This document shows positions 7,400 to 15,839 of a stretch of DNA of 34,605 nt, in pieces. This DNA is from Gammaproteobacteria bacterium (GTDB taxonomy: Bacteria > Pseudomonadota > Gammaproteobacteria > UBA5861). The translations under genes and the position numbers were made by a program. Under the pieces are notes generated by a model, which saw nothing but the letters and a program-made list of their open reading frames with translations, was not told the DNA's origin and made no database searches. Numbering within the stretch: the stretch's first letter is position 1; every line of letters begins with the position of its first letter. The stretch covers positions 1-34,605 of the forward strand of contig JAKSCV010000099.1 of the NCBI GenBank assembly GCA_022360445.1, in the 5' to 3' direction.

Positions 7400-8545
7400 C
7401 TAATCGGATAATGCCTGTTTGAGCGCCAATGCCTTGTCTAAGGCAATTTCAACATCCTCAGCCAAATAGGTAAAGTGCCCCATTTTTCGCCCAGTTCTCG
7501 GCAGTTTTTTGCCGTATAAATGCAATTTTGCCTGCTCATTCCTGAGGATGGCCAACCAGTTGGGTTCACCACCGCACCATAAATCTCCCATGAGATTCAC
7601 CATGACTGCCGCTGACCGAAGCTGCGTACTTCCCAACGGCAGTTGACACAGCGTGCGAAGCTGCTGTTCAAACTGGCATGTGTCAGCGGCATCTTGCGTA
7701 AAATGGCCACTGTTATGAGGTCGTGGGGCTATTTCGTTAATCAACACATCACCTGTTTTTGTGATAAAAAACTCAACAGCCAGCACACCCACGTAATCCA
7801 TGGCGTCAGCAAGCTTGGTAGCAAGCACTTGCGCCTTATCAGCCACACCTGGGTTGAGTCGGGCCGGCACAATGGTGTAATCAAGAATACCTCGAGTATG
7901 AACGTTTTCCGCGGCCGGGTAACAGGCCACTTGCCCACCTTTACTGCGCGCGAGCACGATGGAGATTTCGGTTGCAATCTCCACCCGCTCCTCAAGCACA
8001 CAGGGGACTTCTCCCATCGCTCGAAAAGCTTGGTCAACCTCATCCTGGGAGCCACATAATGACTGGCCTTTACCGTCATACCCCATGCGGGCCGTCTTCA
8101 ATATCGCATCACCGCCACCCAAGGTGCGCCACGCTGCTGCGATCTGGCTTGGCTGAGAAATGGTACTGAAAGGTGCGGTTTGCAATCCATGGCGCTGCAG
8201 AAAGGTTTTCTCCTGAATACGATCCTGGGCAATCGAAACCGCTGCGGCCGAAGGCGATACAATACATTGAGAAGACAAGTGCTCCAACACATCAGCTGGC
8301 ACATTTTCAAACTCAGTTGTGACAGCCTGGCAATGTGTCTTTAGCCATGTCAACGCACTTTCATCATCATACGGAGCACAGAGGTGCTCATCAGCCACAC
8401 GCCCTGCGGGACTTTCGGGATCAGGATCAAGCACGGCCACATCATAACCCATCTCACTGGCGACGAGGCTCAACATCCGGCCCAGCTGGCCACCACCTAC
8501 AATGCCCATTCGGCACCCAGGTAATACCGGTGGTTGATGTGTCAT
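7400..8545 (-). CDS. purK: 5-(carboxyamino)imidazole ribonucleotide synthase
   Basis: 381-residue ATP-grasp enzyme of purine biosynthesis. It makes N5-CAIR from AIR, ATP and bicarbonate. The N-terminal [12 protein letters not shown], the central [30 protein letters not shown] (ATP-binding) and the C-terminal [13 protein letters not shown] are all PurK signatures. Length is close to other PurK proteins. Its ATG overlaps the purE stop by four bases (ATGA), so the two are translated together, and their products act consecutively. It is convergent with the pilin operon. Confidence 0.96.
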   Translation of the reverse strand: MTHQPPVLPGCRMGIVGGGQLGRMLSLVASEMGYDVAVLDPDPESPAGRVADEHLCAPYDDESALTWLKTHCQAVTTEFENVPADVLEHLSSQCIVSPSAAAVSIAQDRIQEKTFLQRHGLQTAPFSTISQPSQIAAAWRTLGGGDAILKTARMGYDGKGQSLCGSQDEVDQAFRAMGEVPCVLEERVEIATEISIVLARSKGGQVACYPAAENVHTRGILDYTIVPARLNPGVADKAQVLATKLADAMDYVGVLAVEFFITKTGDVLINEIAPRPHNSGHFTQDAADTCQFEQQLRTLCQLPLGSTQLRSAAVMVNLMGDLWCGGEPNWLAILRNEQAKLHLYGKKLPRTGRKMGHFTYLAEDVEIALDKALALKQALSD

Positions 8546-9036
8546 AATTCCGGAGGGAGTTTCATGGAAAGTGCTGTCTGCTCAAGAGAAGCTTTAAACG
8601 CTTCTAACCGATCAGTCAAACCTGGGAGTTGATCAGCCAAAAGGCTTGCCGCAAAAATACCCGCATTAGCTGCCCCCGCTTCACCAATGGCAAACGTTGC
8701 AACGGGAACGCCTTTAGGCATTTGTACGATGGAAAATAGAGAGTCCTGTCCATTCAAGTGACGGGAAGGAACAGGAACTCCTAAGACAGGTAGTACCGTT
8801 TTTGACGCCAGCATACCTGGCAAATGCGCAGCACCTCCCGCACCAGCAATAATGCATTTCAGTCCCCGCGAAACAGCCAACCCAGCGTATTCAAACATGA
8901 GATCGGGTGTTCGATGCGCAGACACTACTCGATATTCACAAGGAACACCCAGTTCATCCAGTTTTTCGATAGCACATCGCATAACGGGCCAGTCACTGCT
9001 GCTACCCATCACGACGCCAACAAGTGGGTCCGCCAT
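8542..9036 (-). CDS. purE: N5-CAIR mutase
   Basis: 164-residue class I PurE, converting N5-CAIR to CAIR. Visible motifs are [13 protein letters not shown] near the N-terminus, VSAHRTPD with the catalytic His, and [18 protein letters not shown]. It is upstream of purK in the same operon, with a four-base overlap. Start ATG 9036 gives the standard length. Confidence 0.96.
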   Translation of the reverse strand: MADPLVGVVMGSSSDWPVMRCAIEKLDELGVPCEYRVVSAHRTPDLMFEYAGLAVSRGLKCIIAGAGGAAHLPGMLASKTVLPVLGVPVPSRHLNGQDSLFSIVQMPKGVPVATFAIGEAGAANAGIFAASLLADQLPGLTDRLEAFKASLEQTALSMKLPPEL

Positions 9037-9098
9037 AGTTCACCGTTTGCACAAAAAAGCTGGAATTTTCCCCCTTTTTATATTTTTTATCCAGTTTT

Positions 9099-10181
9099 CT
9101 AGTTAAAAAGGATAATATTCCGCGCCACTTCGCCCCGTTCGAGCTGTTCGACACCTGTATTGATCTCTTCTAATTTGAGATGTCCGGAAATCATGTCGTC
9201 CAGTTTTAGTTTACCGGACAAGTAAAAGTCAACAAATCTTGGCATATCCACCCGTGAGCGGTTAGACCCCATCATAGTGCCTTGTATTTTCTTTTCTTTA
9301 AGAAAATCCGGGCCATGCAGTTCCACCATCGTGCCAACAGGTATCATACCGATCACCGTCGCAGTCCCTCCTACTCCTAACATTTTAAAGGCTTGCTCTG
9401 TTGTCTTTTTTAGCCCGATCGCCTCAAAAGAATAGTGTACCCCGCCCTGTGTCATTTCTCGGACTTGGCCAACAGGGTCCACTTCCGCAGCGTTAATCAC
9501 GTCGGTTGCCCCAAATTTTTTCGCCAATGATAATTTGGCTGGCATTTGGTCAATTGCAATAATCCGTCCAGCACCTGCAATCGCTGCACCATTGATGCAG
9601 GAAAGGCCAACACCACCGCAGCCAATGACAGCGACTGTTGTCCCGGGCTCAACCCCTGCTGTGTGAAAAACAGCACCGAGTCCCGTAGTCACCCCACAAC
9701 CGATCAAAGCGGCTCGGTCCAAAGGCATATCAGAGCGGATTTTCACAATCGCATGCTCATGAACCAGCATATGCTCAGCAAATGAAGATAGGCTTAAAAA
9801 TTGATGTATATCCCCCTCACCCACAATCAGCCTCGGCTCCTCTTCACTGTCCCTTTTTACTTCGGGGCTGTCACATCGGGACATATGTCCCGTTAGACAG
9901 TGCTCACAATGCCCACAAAAAACAGACAAACAGGTAATCACGTGATCTCCTGGCTTAACGTAAGTCACATCTTCTCCAACAGCCTCCACCACACCGGATG
10001 ATTCATGACCTAACACAGCGGGCAAAGGATGCGGGTAATCACCATTAATAAAATGCAAATCGCTGTGGCAGATACCAGCTGCCGCTGTTCTTACTAATAC
10101 TTCGTGTGATTTAGGTTTGGATATTTGAATATTTTCGATAGACAGTGGTTTCCCAACCTCGGTCAATACTGCAGCTTTCAT
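9099..10181 (-). CDS. Zn-dependent alcohol dehydrogenase (MDR superfamily, class III-like)
   Basis: 360 residues from ATG 10181, which has GGAGGG seven bases upstream; this start is far better than 10211. Catalytic zinc ligands are Cys38 (GICHSDLH), His59-Glu60 (GHE) and Cys162 (IGCGVTTG). The structural zinc site is C89-x2-C92-x2-C95-x7-C103. The NAD-binding loop GCGGVG is at 187-192. The family oxidises alcohols or S-hydroxymethyl thiols, and this subgroup resembles NDMA-dependent and formaldehyde dehydrogenase-like enzymes, so the substrate is unknown. It lies downstream of the acyl-CoA dehydrogenase on the same strand, but 440 bp away, with a convergently oriented small RNA candidate between. 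A CTAC-N6-GTAG palindrome lies 56 bp upstream of the start. It may provide a carboxylic acid precursor for the acyl-CoA pathway. Confidence 0.88.
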   Translation of the reverse strand: MKAAVLTEVGKPLSIENIQISKPKSHEVLVRTAAAGICHSDLHFINGDYPHPLPAVLGHESSGVVEAVGEDVTYVKPGDHVITCLSVFCGHCEHCLTGHMSRCDSPEVKRDSEEEPRLIVGEGDIHQFLSLSSFAEHMLVHEHAIVKIRSDMPLDRAALIGCGVTTGLGAVFHTAGVEPGTTVAVIGCGGVGLSCINGAAIAGAGRIIAIDQMPAKLSLAKKFGATDVINAAEVDPVGQVREMTQGGVHYSFEAIGLKKTTEQAFKMLGVGGTATVIGMIPVGTMVELHGPDFLKEKKIQGTMMGSNRSRVDMPRFVDFYLSGKLKLDDMISGHLKLEEINTGVEQLERGEVARNIILFN

Positions 10182-10236
10182 GGAACCCTCCTGATGAACT
10201 TGATTATGCAAATTTTGTCTATAGTTTTGTTGACAC

Positions 10237-10250
10237 CTACCGAACAGTAG
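10237..10250. promoter_or_regulatory. Palindrome upstream of the alcohol dehydrogenase, candidate operator
   Basis: CTAC-cgaaca-GTAG, flanked by partly symmetrical TTGAC/GTCAA, forms an approximate 25-bp dyad between the alcohol dehydrogenase start and the AT-rich stretch. The size fits a dimeric regulator site. It differs in sequence from the palindromes at 2491-2529, so the two loci need not share a regulator. Function is inferred from position only. Confidence 0.35.
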
Positions 10251-10328
10251 TCAAGCAGTTAAAAAACAGCCTTGCCTCTTGATTAACTTATGGTAAAAAA
10301 ATTTTTTATTTTTTTTTTTAATATTTAC

Positions 10329-10357
10329 TTGACTCAAATACTAACAAACACTATAGT
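10329..10357 (+). promoter_or_regulatory. Sigma-70 promoter for the small RNA candidate
   Basis: TTGACT at 10329-10334 and TATAGT at 10352-10357 are separated by exactly 17 bp, each one mismatch from consensus. Directly upstream (10291-10323) is a dense A/T tract that could act as an UP element. A start site around 10364 is predicted. No protein gene lies downstream on this strand before the terminator at 10478. Confidence 0.75.
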
Positions 10358-10363
10358 TCAAAC

Positions 10364-10507
10364 CGTGGACGCGAGAGAAGCGGTATACTCTCAAAATCCA
10401 GAGCTCTATTGCTCTACTTTTAAGTTTCGGGCTTAATGTGCGACTAGCCCACGCACACATTTCCTCCATCCCCTTGGTCCCGTAGCACTTACGGGATCTT
10501 TTTTTTG
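10364..10507 (+). ncRNA. Candidate structured small RNA, about 143 nt, no class recognised
   Basis: Transcript predicted between a near-consensus promoter and an intrinsic terminator in the 440-bp gap between two minus-strand genes. It has no credible coding frame. Visible structure in order: hairpin 1, GAGAG at 10373-10377 with CTCTC at 10388-10392; hairpin 2, AGAGC at 10400-10404 with GCTCT at 10411-10415. Next come interleaved arms GGGCT (10429-10433) / AGCCC (10446-10450) and TGTGCG (10437-10442) / CGCACA (10452-10457), which fit an H-type pseudoknot or two alternative hairpins. A single-stranded pyrimidine stretch TTTCCTCCATCCCC (10460-10473) follows, then the terminator stem. The TTTCCTCC stretch could pair with Shine-Dalgarno sequences. 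It does not resemble 6S, tmRNA, SRP, RNase P or CrcZ RNAs as I know them. Confidence 0.62.
10478..10506 (+). terminator. Rho-independent terminator of the small RNA candidate
   Basis: TCCCGTA and TACGGGA form a seven-bp stem with a five-base loop, followed by TC and a run of eight T on the + strand. On the minus strand no T run follows, so it does not serve the flanking minus-strand genes. Confidence 0.88.
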
Positions 10508-10620
10508 CGTGAAAGAAATTTATTGTCATGCGCAACGTTCAAGTACTTTGTTCGATTATTTCAGGCCCCACTGATTGAACCAGCAAGGCCCTTATCCATA
10601 ATAAGCTGATTAGAAAGCGA

Positions 10621-11772
10621 TTAATAAGCTAATACTTCACGCCCAAAAAGTTCCCGGGCAACCACCATTTTCTGAACTTGCGATGTACCATCTGCGAACT
10701 CTATACCAATCGTGTCGCGCAAGCGCTGCTCAAATGGGAAGTCTGATGTATACCCATAATGGCCATGAAGCTGCATGCATGTATAAATGGCATCAATACA
10801 AAAACGCTGGCCCATGGCTTTACAGATGGACGCCTCTTTTGTGTGAGATAAGCCTTGGTCCCTCAACCATAGTGTTCTGTAACAATATAATTTGATCAAC
10901 TCAACATGTGAATGCGCTTCAACTAAAGGAAACTGGACACCCTGAAACTTCCCAATCGGCTTACCAAAGGCTTTTCTTTCTTTAATGTAGTTACCAGTTT
11001 CTTCGATAGAGATTTCAGCCGCGCCTACGCACATCAGCGTCAGTAAAACACGCGCAATATCAAACAGCTTCATGGCTTCGGGAAAGCCTCGGCCTTGTGT
11101 CCCCAATAGGTTTTCTTTGGGTATTCTCACCCCTTGAAAAGAGGCAGAGCCTCGCTTGATGGCTTTGTGTCCCATGTCGTCATAAGGCGAACGGCTAAAG
11201 CCTTCCGAATCGGTAGGAACGAAAAATAAAGAAACACCAGTGGAGCCATCATCTTGTTTGGTTTTCGCAAAAACAAGCAGGGCATCGGCTTCCATAACCA
11301 TGCTAATCGACGCCTTTTCCCCTGTGATGACCCACTCGTCACCCTCCAGCTCGGCACGTGTGATTAACCCAGCTGCATCGGACCCGGAACCCGGCTCCGT
11401 GAGGCAAAAACCCAAGAGTTTTTCGGCCGCAAGTACTTGTGGTATCCACTCATCTTTAATGTGGTCTGGCGCAAGGTTTTCCAGCAAGAGCGAAAGGCCA
11501 CCACACAAAAGAACCGGGTAAGCTGCATTAAAGTCACCTCGAGCAACTTCATAGGTAATGACACCATGGGCCAATGCTCCGAGCTCACTGCCTCCATACT
11601 GTGAGCCGGCCAAACTGCTGAAAAAGCCCATTTGTCCCATATCTTTATACATGTCATGCGGGAACTCACCCGACTTATCCCAATGCTGATACTTCGGTAA
11701 GAGTTTTTCATTCGCATAACGCCGTACCGTATCGGCAATCGCCTGAATATCATCTGACAAATTAAAATCCAC
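10621..11772 (-). CDS. Acyl-CoA dehydrogenase, cyclohexanecarboxyl-CoA dehydrogenase-like
   Basis: 383-residue FAD flavoprotein of normal length. The substrate/FAD loop CLTEPGSGSDAAG (123-135) and ITGEKASIS (149-157) are present, as are the FAD contacts RKAFGKPIGKFQ (266-277) and HGHYGYTSDFPFEQRLRD (336-353). At the position of the usual catalytic Glu (YEGT) it reads ADGT, giving Asp361. Helix G, which carries the base in isovaleryl-CoA dehydrogenases, reads FDIARV with no acid. The overall look, starting MDFNLSDDIQAIADTVRRYANEKLLPKYQHWD, recalls AliB/BadJ-type enzymes, which fits the BadH-like SDR elsewhere in the window, but the substrate is uncertain. Start ATG 11772 has GGAGGA eight bases upstream. 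Confidence 0.87.
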   Translation of the reverse strand: MDFNLSDDIQAIADTVRRYANEKLLPKYQHWDKSGEFPHDMYKDMGQMGFFSSLAGSQYGGSELGALAHGVITYEVARGDFNAAYPVLLCGGLSLLLENLAPDHIKDEWIPQVLAAEKLLGFCLTEPGSGSDAAGLITRAELEGDEWVITGEKASISMVMEADALLVFAKTKQDDGSTGVSLFFVPTDSEGFSRSPYDDMGHKAIKRGSASFQGVRIPKENLLGTQGRGFPEAMKLFDIARVLLTLMCVGAAEISIEETGNYIKERKAFGKPIGKFQGVQFPLVEAHSHVELIKLYCYRTLWLRDQGLSHTKEASICKAMGQRFCIDAIYTCMQLHGHYGYTSDFPFEQRLRDTIGIEFADGTSQVQKMVVARELFGREVLAY

Positions 11773-11860
11773 GATAGGATCCTCCGTTTATATTAAAAAT
11801 AAAAAGTAAAACCAATCGGGCTGAGGTCCAAATTTTATAGAGCACTCAATCCCACTAATA

Positions 11861-14491
11861 TTATTCTGTTTTGTCATGACCTAAACTTTTACTGACAATT
11901 TCGTAAACGTCTTTGGATAAATCTGGTAAATCCAATAGGCGTTCTAACTGGTTTTTCATCTGACTTTGTCTCGCTTCATCATAACGGCGCCAGCGACTCA
12001 AACCCGTCACCAGTCGTGCGGCGATCTGTGGATTGCGTGTATTCATTTCAACAACATAGTCCGCCAATAAACGATAGCCCTCACCATCCTGCTGATGAAA
12101 ACGAACGGGGTTACTTAAGCAAAACGCACCAACAAGCGCGCGTAGGCGGTTGGGATTTGACGGTTCAAAATCATCATGACCGGTTAACTGCCTAACTCGT
12201 ATCAGTGTATTGGGAAGCGTAGATAAAGCCTGTACGGTAAACCATTTGTCAATCACCAGTCGCTGCCCTTGCCATTTGTGGTAAAACTCGGAAAGCGCTT
12301 GTTCACGGTATTTGCCATCAATATTAGTAAGTACCGATAACGCAGCCATGGTATCTGTCATCGTCGTTGCGCACTGAAACTGTTGATATCCTAACGTTTC
12401 CCACTGGCTGCTTTGCAAACTGCCTAGATAGGACAAGCACAGGTTCTTGATTTGACGGCAAGCCATGATATCGGGGTTAATGACATCATCACTTTGGCGA
12501 GCGGCGTTGCGATAAATCTGTTCAAATTCCGATTCAAATGCTTTGGCCAGTGACTTTTTGACAAATTGTCGCGCATGAAAAAGCGCTTCAATATCAATCA
12601 AAGACATGGTTTCCCCCACGACTTCTTCCGTCGGGAGCGCGAGCGCAGAGGCCACAATTGCCGGTGACGTGGCCGACTCAGATAACAGCTTCTCACACGC
12701 GTCACGCAAATCGGCGCTAAGCTCCAGGCTTCTACCCTGGCGAAAGTCTTCACTCAGCTTCTTGATGACACGGCCACTCAACGTTTGAGCGGCTTCCCAG
12801 CGACTGAAGGCATCCGTGTCATGTGCCACTAAAAAAGCTAAATCTTCATCAGGGTAGTCAAAAGCCAATTTCACCGGCGCAGAGAAACCGCGCAGCAAAG
12901 ACGGCACGGGTTTTTCTTTGATGCCGTCAAAAACAATGCGTTGTTTGGCCTGAGTAATGTCCACCACTTGCGCACGTCCGGCCTCAAGTTCTTGACCCTC
13001 CCTGCCAATCAATGCGAGCGCCAGGGGAATATGCAGCGCCTGTTTATTCGGCTGACCCGGTGTTGGCGGGGTGTGCTGAGACACTGTCAAAGCATATTGC
13101 TCGTTATTAGCATCATACTCTTCTGTTACCGTGAGTTCAGGGGTGCCCGCTTGCCCGTACCAGCGCTTGAACTGTGCAAGGTCGATGCCGCTGGCATCTT
13201 GCATGGCTTGAGCAAAATCATCACACGTGACGGCCTGTCCATCGTGACGGGCGAAATAAAGGTCCATACCTTTGCGAAAATTTTTAGCTCCCAGCAAGGT
13301 GTGCATCATCCGGATGACTTCGGCGCCCTTTTCATACACAGTCACTGTGTAAAAGTTGTTAATTTCAATGTAGGACGCTGGGCGCACCGGGTGAGCCATC
13401 GGACTGGCGTCTTCGGGGAATTGGCGCGCGCGCAACAGGCGCACATCGTCAATTCGCTTAAGGTCAGGGTTATTCCTATCCGCACTGAATGTCTGATCCC
13501 GAAACACGGTCAAACCTTCTTTTAAGCTGAGTTGAAACCAATCCCGGCAGGTGACCCGGTTCCCTGTCCAGTTGTGAAAGTATTCGTGCGCAATCACAGC
13601 CTCAATATTTAGAAAATCTTGATCTGTTGCGGTCTCTTTGTCGGCCAAAACAAATTTTGAATTAAAAATGTTCAAGCCTTTGTTTTCCATGGCCCCCATG
13701 TTGAAGTCATCCACCGCGACAATCATGTAGATATCGAGGTCATATTCCAGCCCGTACACCTGCTCATCCCAGCGCATGGCATGCTTGAGCGACACCATCG
13801 CATGATCGCACTGGCCGATATTATGCGCTTCGGTATAAATTTTCAGACAAACTTCCCGGCCCGATGCTGTCGTATAGCGATCTTCGATATGCGCCAGATC
13901 CCCCGCCACCAATGCAAACAAATAGGCCGGCTTCGGATGAGGATCTTCCCAGGTTGCGCTGTGCTGTCCATTTGCCAAATCCTGGCTGTCGATGCAATTG
14001 CCATTGGCAAGCAGTACAGGGTAACGGGCTTTATCCGCAACCAGCGTGGTGCGAAACCGGGCCATCACGTCAGGCCGATCCGGATAGTATGTGATTTTCC
14101 GAAAACCCTGCGCTTCACATTGCGTGCAAAAATTACCGCTGGATTGGTAGAGGCCTTCTAGGGAAGTATTGTTCTGTGGGTAAATTTCAGTGACGATTTC
14201 AAGCACACAACGCGCCGGGACTTCTTGAATCGTCAAACACTCATCATCCATATCATAATCGGACGGCATCAGGCGCTCACCATCCATTTTGATAGACTTG
14301 AGCACCAACTCTTCACCATCCAAAACCAAGGGACGATGGCTTTCAGTATCGGCCCGTACAACCGATAATGTACTGCTGACCTCGGTTGACTGCTCACCCA
14401 GTACGATGTGTAAATCAACCTCTTCAATCAAAAAGTCAGGGCGGCGATAGTCTTGAAGGCGGATTGTTTTAGGCGCCTGATTCTCTTTCAT
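11861..14491 (-). CDS. pepN: Aminopeptidase N (M1 family)
   Basis: 876 residues from ATG 14491, close to E. coli PepN. An in-frame start at 14521 would add ten residues not seen in the family, whereas 14491 has GAGG nine bases upstream. The zinc site is HEYFH at 302-306 with Glu325 (LKEGLTVFRD) as third ligand, and the substrate motif is GAMEN at 266-270. An alpha-helical C-terminal domain follows to residue 876. It removes N-terminal residues from peptides in the cytosol. Monocistronic, with 220 bp of non-coding DNA upstream. Confidence 0.96.
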   Translation of the reverse strand: MKENQAPKTIRLQDYRRPDFLIEEVDLHIVLGEQSTEVSSTLSVVRADTESHRPLVLDGEELVLKSIKMDGERLMPSDYDMDDECLTIQEVPARCVLEIVTEIYPQNNTSLEGLYQSSGNFCTQCEAQGFRKITYYPDRPDVMARFRTTLVADKARYPVLLANGNCIDSQDLANGQHSATWEDPHPKPAYLFALVAGDLAHIEDRYTTASGREVCLKIYTEAHNIGQCDHAMVSLKHAMRWDEQVYGLEYDLDIYMIVAVDDFNMGAMENKGLNIFNSKFVLADKETATDQDFLNIEAVIAHEYFHNWTGNRVTCRDWFQLSLKEGLTVFRDQTFSADRNNPDLKRIDDVRLLRARQFPEDASPMAHPVRPASYIEINNFYTVTVYEKGAEVIRMMHTLLGAKNFRKGMDLYFARHDGQAVTCDDFAQAMQDASGIDLAQFKRWYGQAGTPELTVTEEYDANNEQYALTVSQHTPPTPGQPNKQALHIPLALALIGREGQELEAGRAQVVDITQAKQRIVFDGIKEKPVPSLLRGFSAPVKLAFDYPDEDLAFLVAHDTDAFSRWEAAQTLSGRVIKKLSEDFRQGRSLELSADLRDACEKLLSESATSPAIVASALALPTEEVVGETMSLIDIEALFHARQFVKKSLAKAFESEFEQIYRNAARQSDDVINPDIMACRQIKNLCLSYLGSLQSSQWETLGYQQFQCATTMTDTMAALSVLTNIDGKYREQALSEFYHKWQGQRLVIDKWFTVQALSTLPNTLIRVRQLTGHDDFEPSNPNRLRALVGAFCLSNPVRFHQQDGEGYRLLADYVVEMNTRNPQIAARLVTGLSRWRRYDEARQSQMKNQLERLLDLPDLSKDVYEIVSKSLGHDKTE

Positions 14492-14711
14492 TACCCAGTC
14501 CTCATACTTCAAACAGAACACTTCATTTAAAATTAACGCCAGACATTCTCATCAACAACATAAACAGCCAGCCATCAATCCATTCACCCAAACCGTTCAC
14601 AGCTTATTGATTAACTTTCGAGTACAAAAGTAAAGCCTTTTGGCCGTTAATCATCATTGCATGCGCCAATTGGCTAAACTTTAGGCAAAAACCACACGTA
14701 TTTGTTTCACT

Positions 14712-15488
14712 ATGTCCGGATTTCGCAATTTACGTCTACTGATTTTATTTGGCTCACTTATATTAGCCACTGTTTACACGGTACATCAATTCATCTACTC
14801 ACGCGCATGGAATTCGCCCCTTCAAGTTGTTATTTACCCCATCAACGGGGATGGCACCGAGCACACGCAACACTATATCGACACGCTCACAAACGCTCAT
14901 TTTAACGATATTGACCAATTTATGGCACGCGAGGCAAAGCGCTATCAATTATTATTAGTTCACCCGACAGAAACCCGTCTTGGTTCCCAAATCAGTCAAT
15001 CACCGCCTAAGTTACCCGAGGATGCTGGCCCTTTCACCTCACTTATCTGGGGCCTCAAAACCCGCTGGTGGGCCTACAAAGTCACACCCGAAAACGATGA
15101 TGGATGGGATACCGTACGTATGTATGTTGCTTACCACAGCGGTCAACATGTAGGGGCGCTGGATCACTCACTGGGTTTGCAAAAAGGCTTGATGGGTATC
15201 GTCAACGCCTTTGCCCTAGTCTCACAAAGCAAACAAAATAATATCGTTATTGCTCACGAACTGTTACACACCGTGGGTGCGACTGATAAATACAATGCAG
15301 CGCTCGCACCGATCTACCCGGAAGGTTACGCCAACCCTCACAGAAACCCACTTTACCCGCAACGCAGTGCAGAGATCATGGCTGGACGTATTCCCACATC
15401 AAAATACGCGTCCTACATGGCACATAGTTTAAAAAGCGTCATCATTGGGCCTAAAACCGCAAAAGAAATCAATTGGCTCAAAGACTAG
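14712..15488 (+). CDS. Predicted membrane-anchored metalloprotease, family not recognised
   Basis: 258 residues with one N-terminal membrane segment (about residues 9-26) and the rest probably periplasmic. The zinc-site motif HELLHTVGATDKY is at 182-194: His182, Glu183, His186, and Asp192 in the third-ligand position of the HExxHxxGxxD/H (metzincin-type) pattern. Upstream, residues 105-155 contain a Trp-rich stretch (IWGLKTRWW) and an extended-strand region (RMYVAYHSGQ), as in metzincin N-terminal subdomains. I do not recognise a named family or substrate. It is a single gene read away from pepN. Its stop codon TAG forms part of the left CTAG end of the MITE-like element at 15485. Confidence 0.7.
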   Translation: MSGFRNLRLLILFGSLILATVYTVHQFIYSRAWNSPLQVVIYPINGDGTEHTQHYIDTLTNAHFNDIDQFMAREAKRYQLLLVHPTETRLGSQISQSPPKLPEDAGPFTSLIWGLKTRWWAYKVTPENDDGWDTVRMYVAYHSGQHVGALDHSLGLQKGLMGIVNAFALVSQSKQNNIVIAHELLHTVGATDKYNAALAPIYPEGYANPHRNPLYPQRSAEIMAGRIPTSKYASYMAHSLKSVIIGPKTAKEINWLKD

Positions 15489-15754
15489 GAAACCTCTGAT
15501 TAAGTCCATACGGTCTCTGCGTAGCTGAAACGCGTCGTTGCAAAGCGCAAAGCGATGGTAATGGCCTTAAGTCCTTGGCGGGATTTGCAACGCAGCAAAT
15601 GTGCGCTTCAGGCCTCGCCATTCGGGGCGGGCCGGTTTTTTTGTGCTCTTTGTTGTGGTTTTGACAAGAGCGAGACATTGTTTCAAAACCACGTCTCGAC
15701 CACGAAAAAAACGGCAAGCCAGAAATAGCATGGACTAAATCAGAAGTTCCCTAG
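15485..15754. mobile_element. MITE-like element, copy A (270 bp)
   Basis: Terminal inverted repeats are CTAGGAAACCTCTGATTAAG at the left end and, read on the other strand, CTAGGGAACTTCTGATTTAG at the right end. The match continues as TCCAT, giving 22 of 25 identical. About 150 bp of the interior is closely similar to copy B at 29205-29369, including GCAAAGCG and GCAACGCAGCAA motifs. Copy A has roughly 100 extra bp near its right end, which can fold back on itself (GTGGTTTTGA with TCAAAACCAC). CTAG at both ends fits a 4-bp target duplication, as made by IS5-type transposases. It encodes no protein, so it would need a transposase in trans. This element fills most of the 351-bp gap before cobU. 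Confidence 0.75.
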
Positions 15755-15839
15755 CAAACACCTAGACCACATTTTCTTTCAGCCCATCTGCCCTTACAAT
15801 GGTGCGTTTTAGCAAAGGTTCTCGACAACCGTTTCAACC

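Noticed and set aside
10341-10535. 64-codon minus-strand frame in the gap between alcohol dehydrogenase and acyl-CoA dehydrogenase
   Set aside because: It overlaps the promoter, body and terminator of the small RNA candidate. The GGAGG in it is only two bases from the next ATG. Composition looks random.
12941-13525. 194-codon frame antisense to pepN
   Set aside because: Covered by the conserved catalytic part of PepN; no ribosome site.
15755-15839. Possible cobalamin riboswitch before cobU
   Set aside because: Too short and no B12-box-like segment could be seen.
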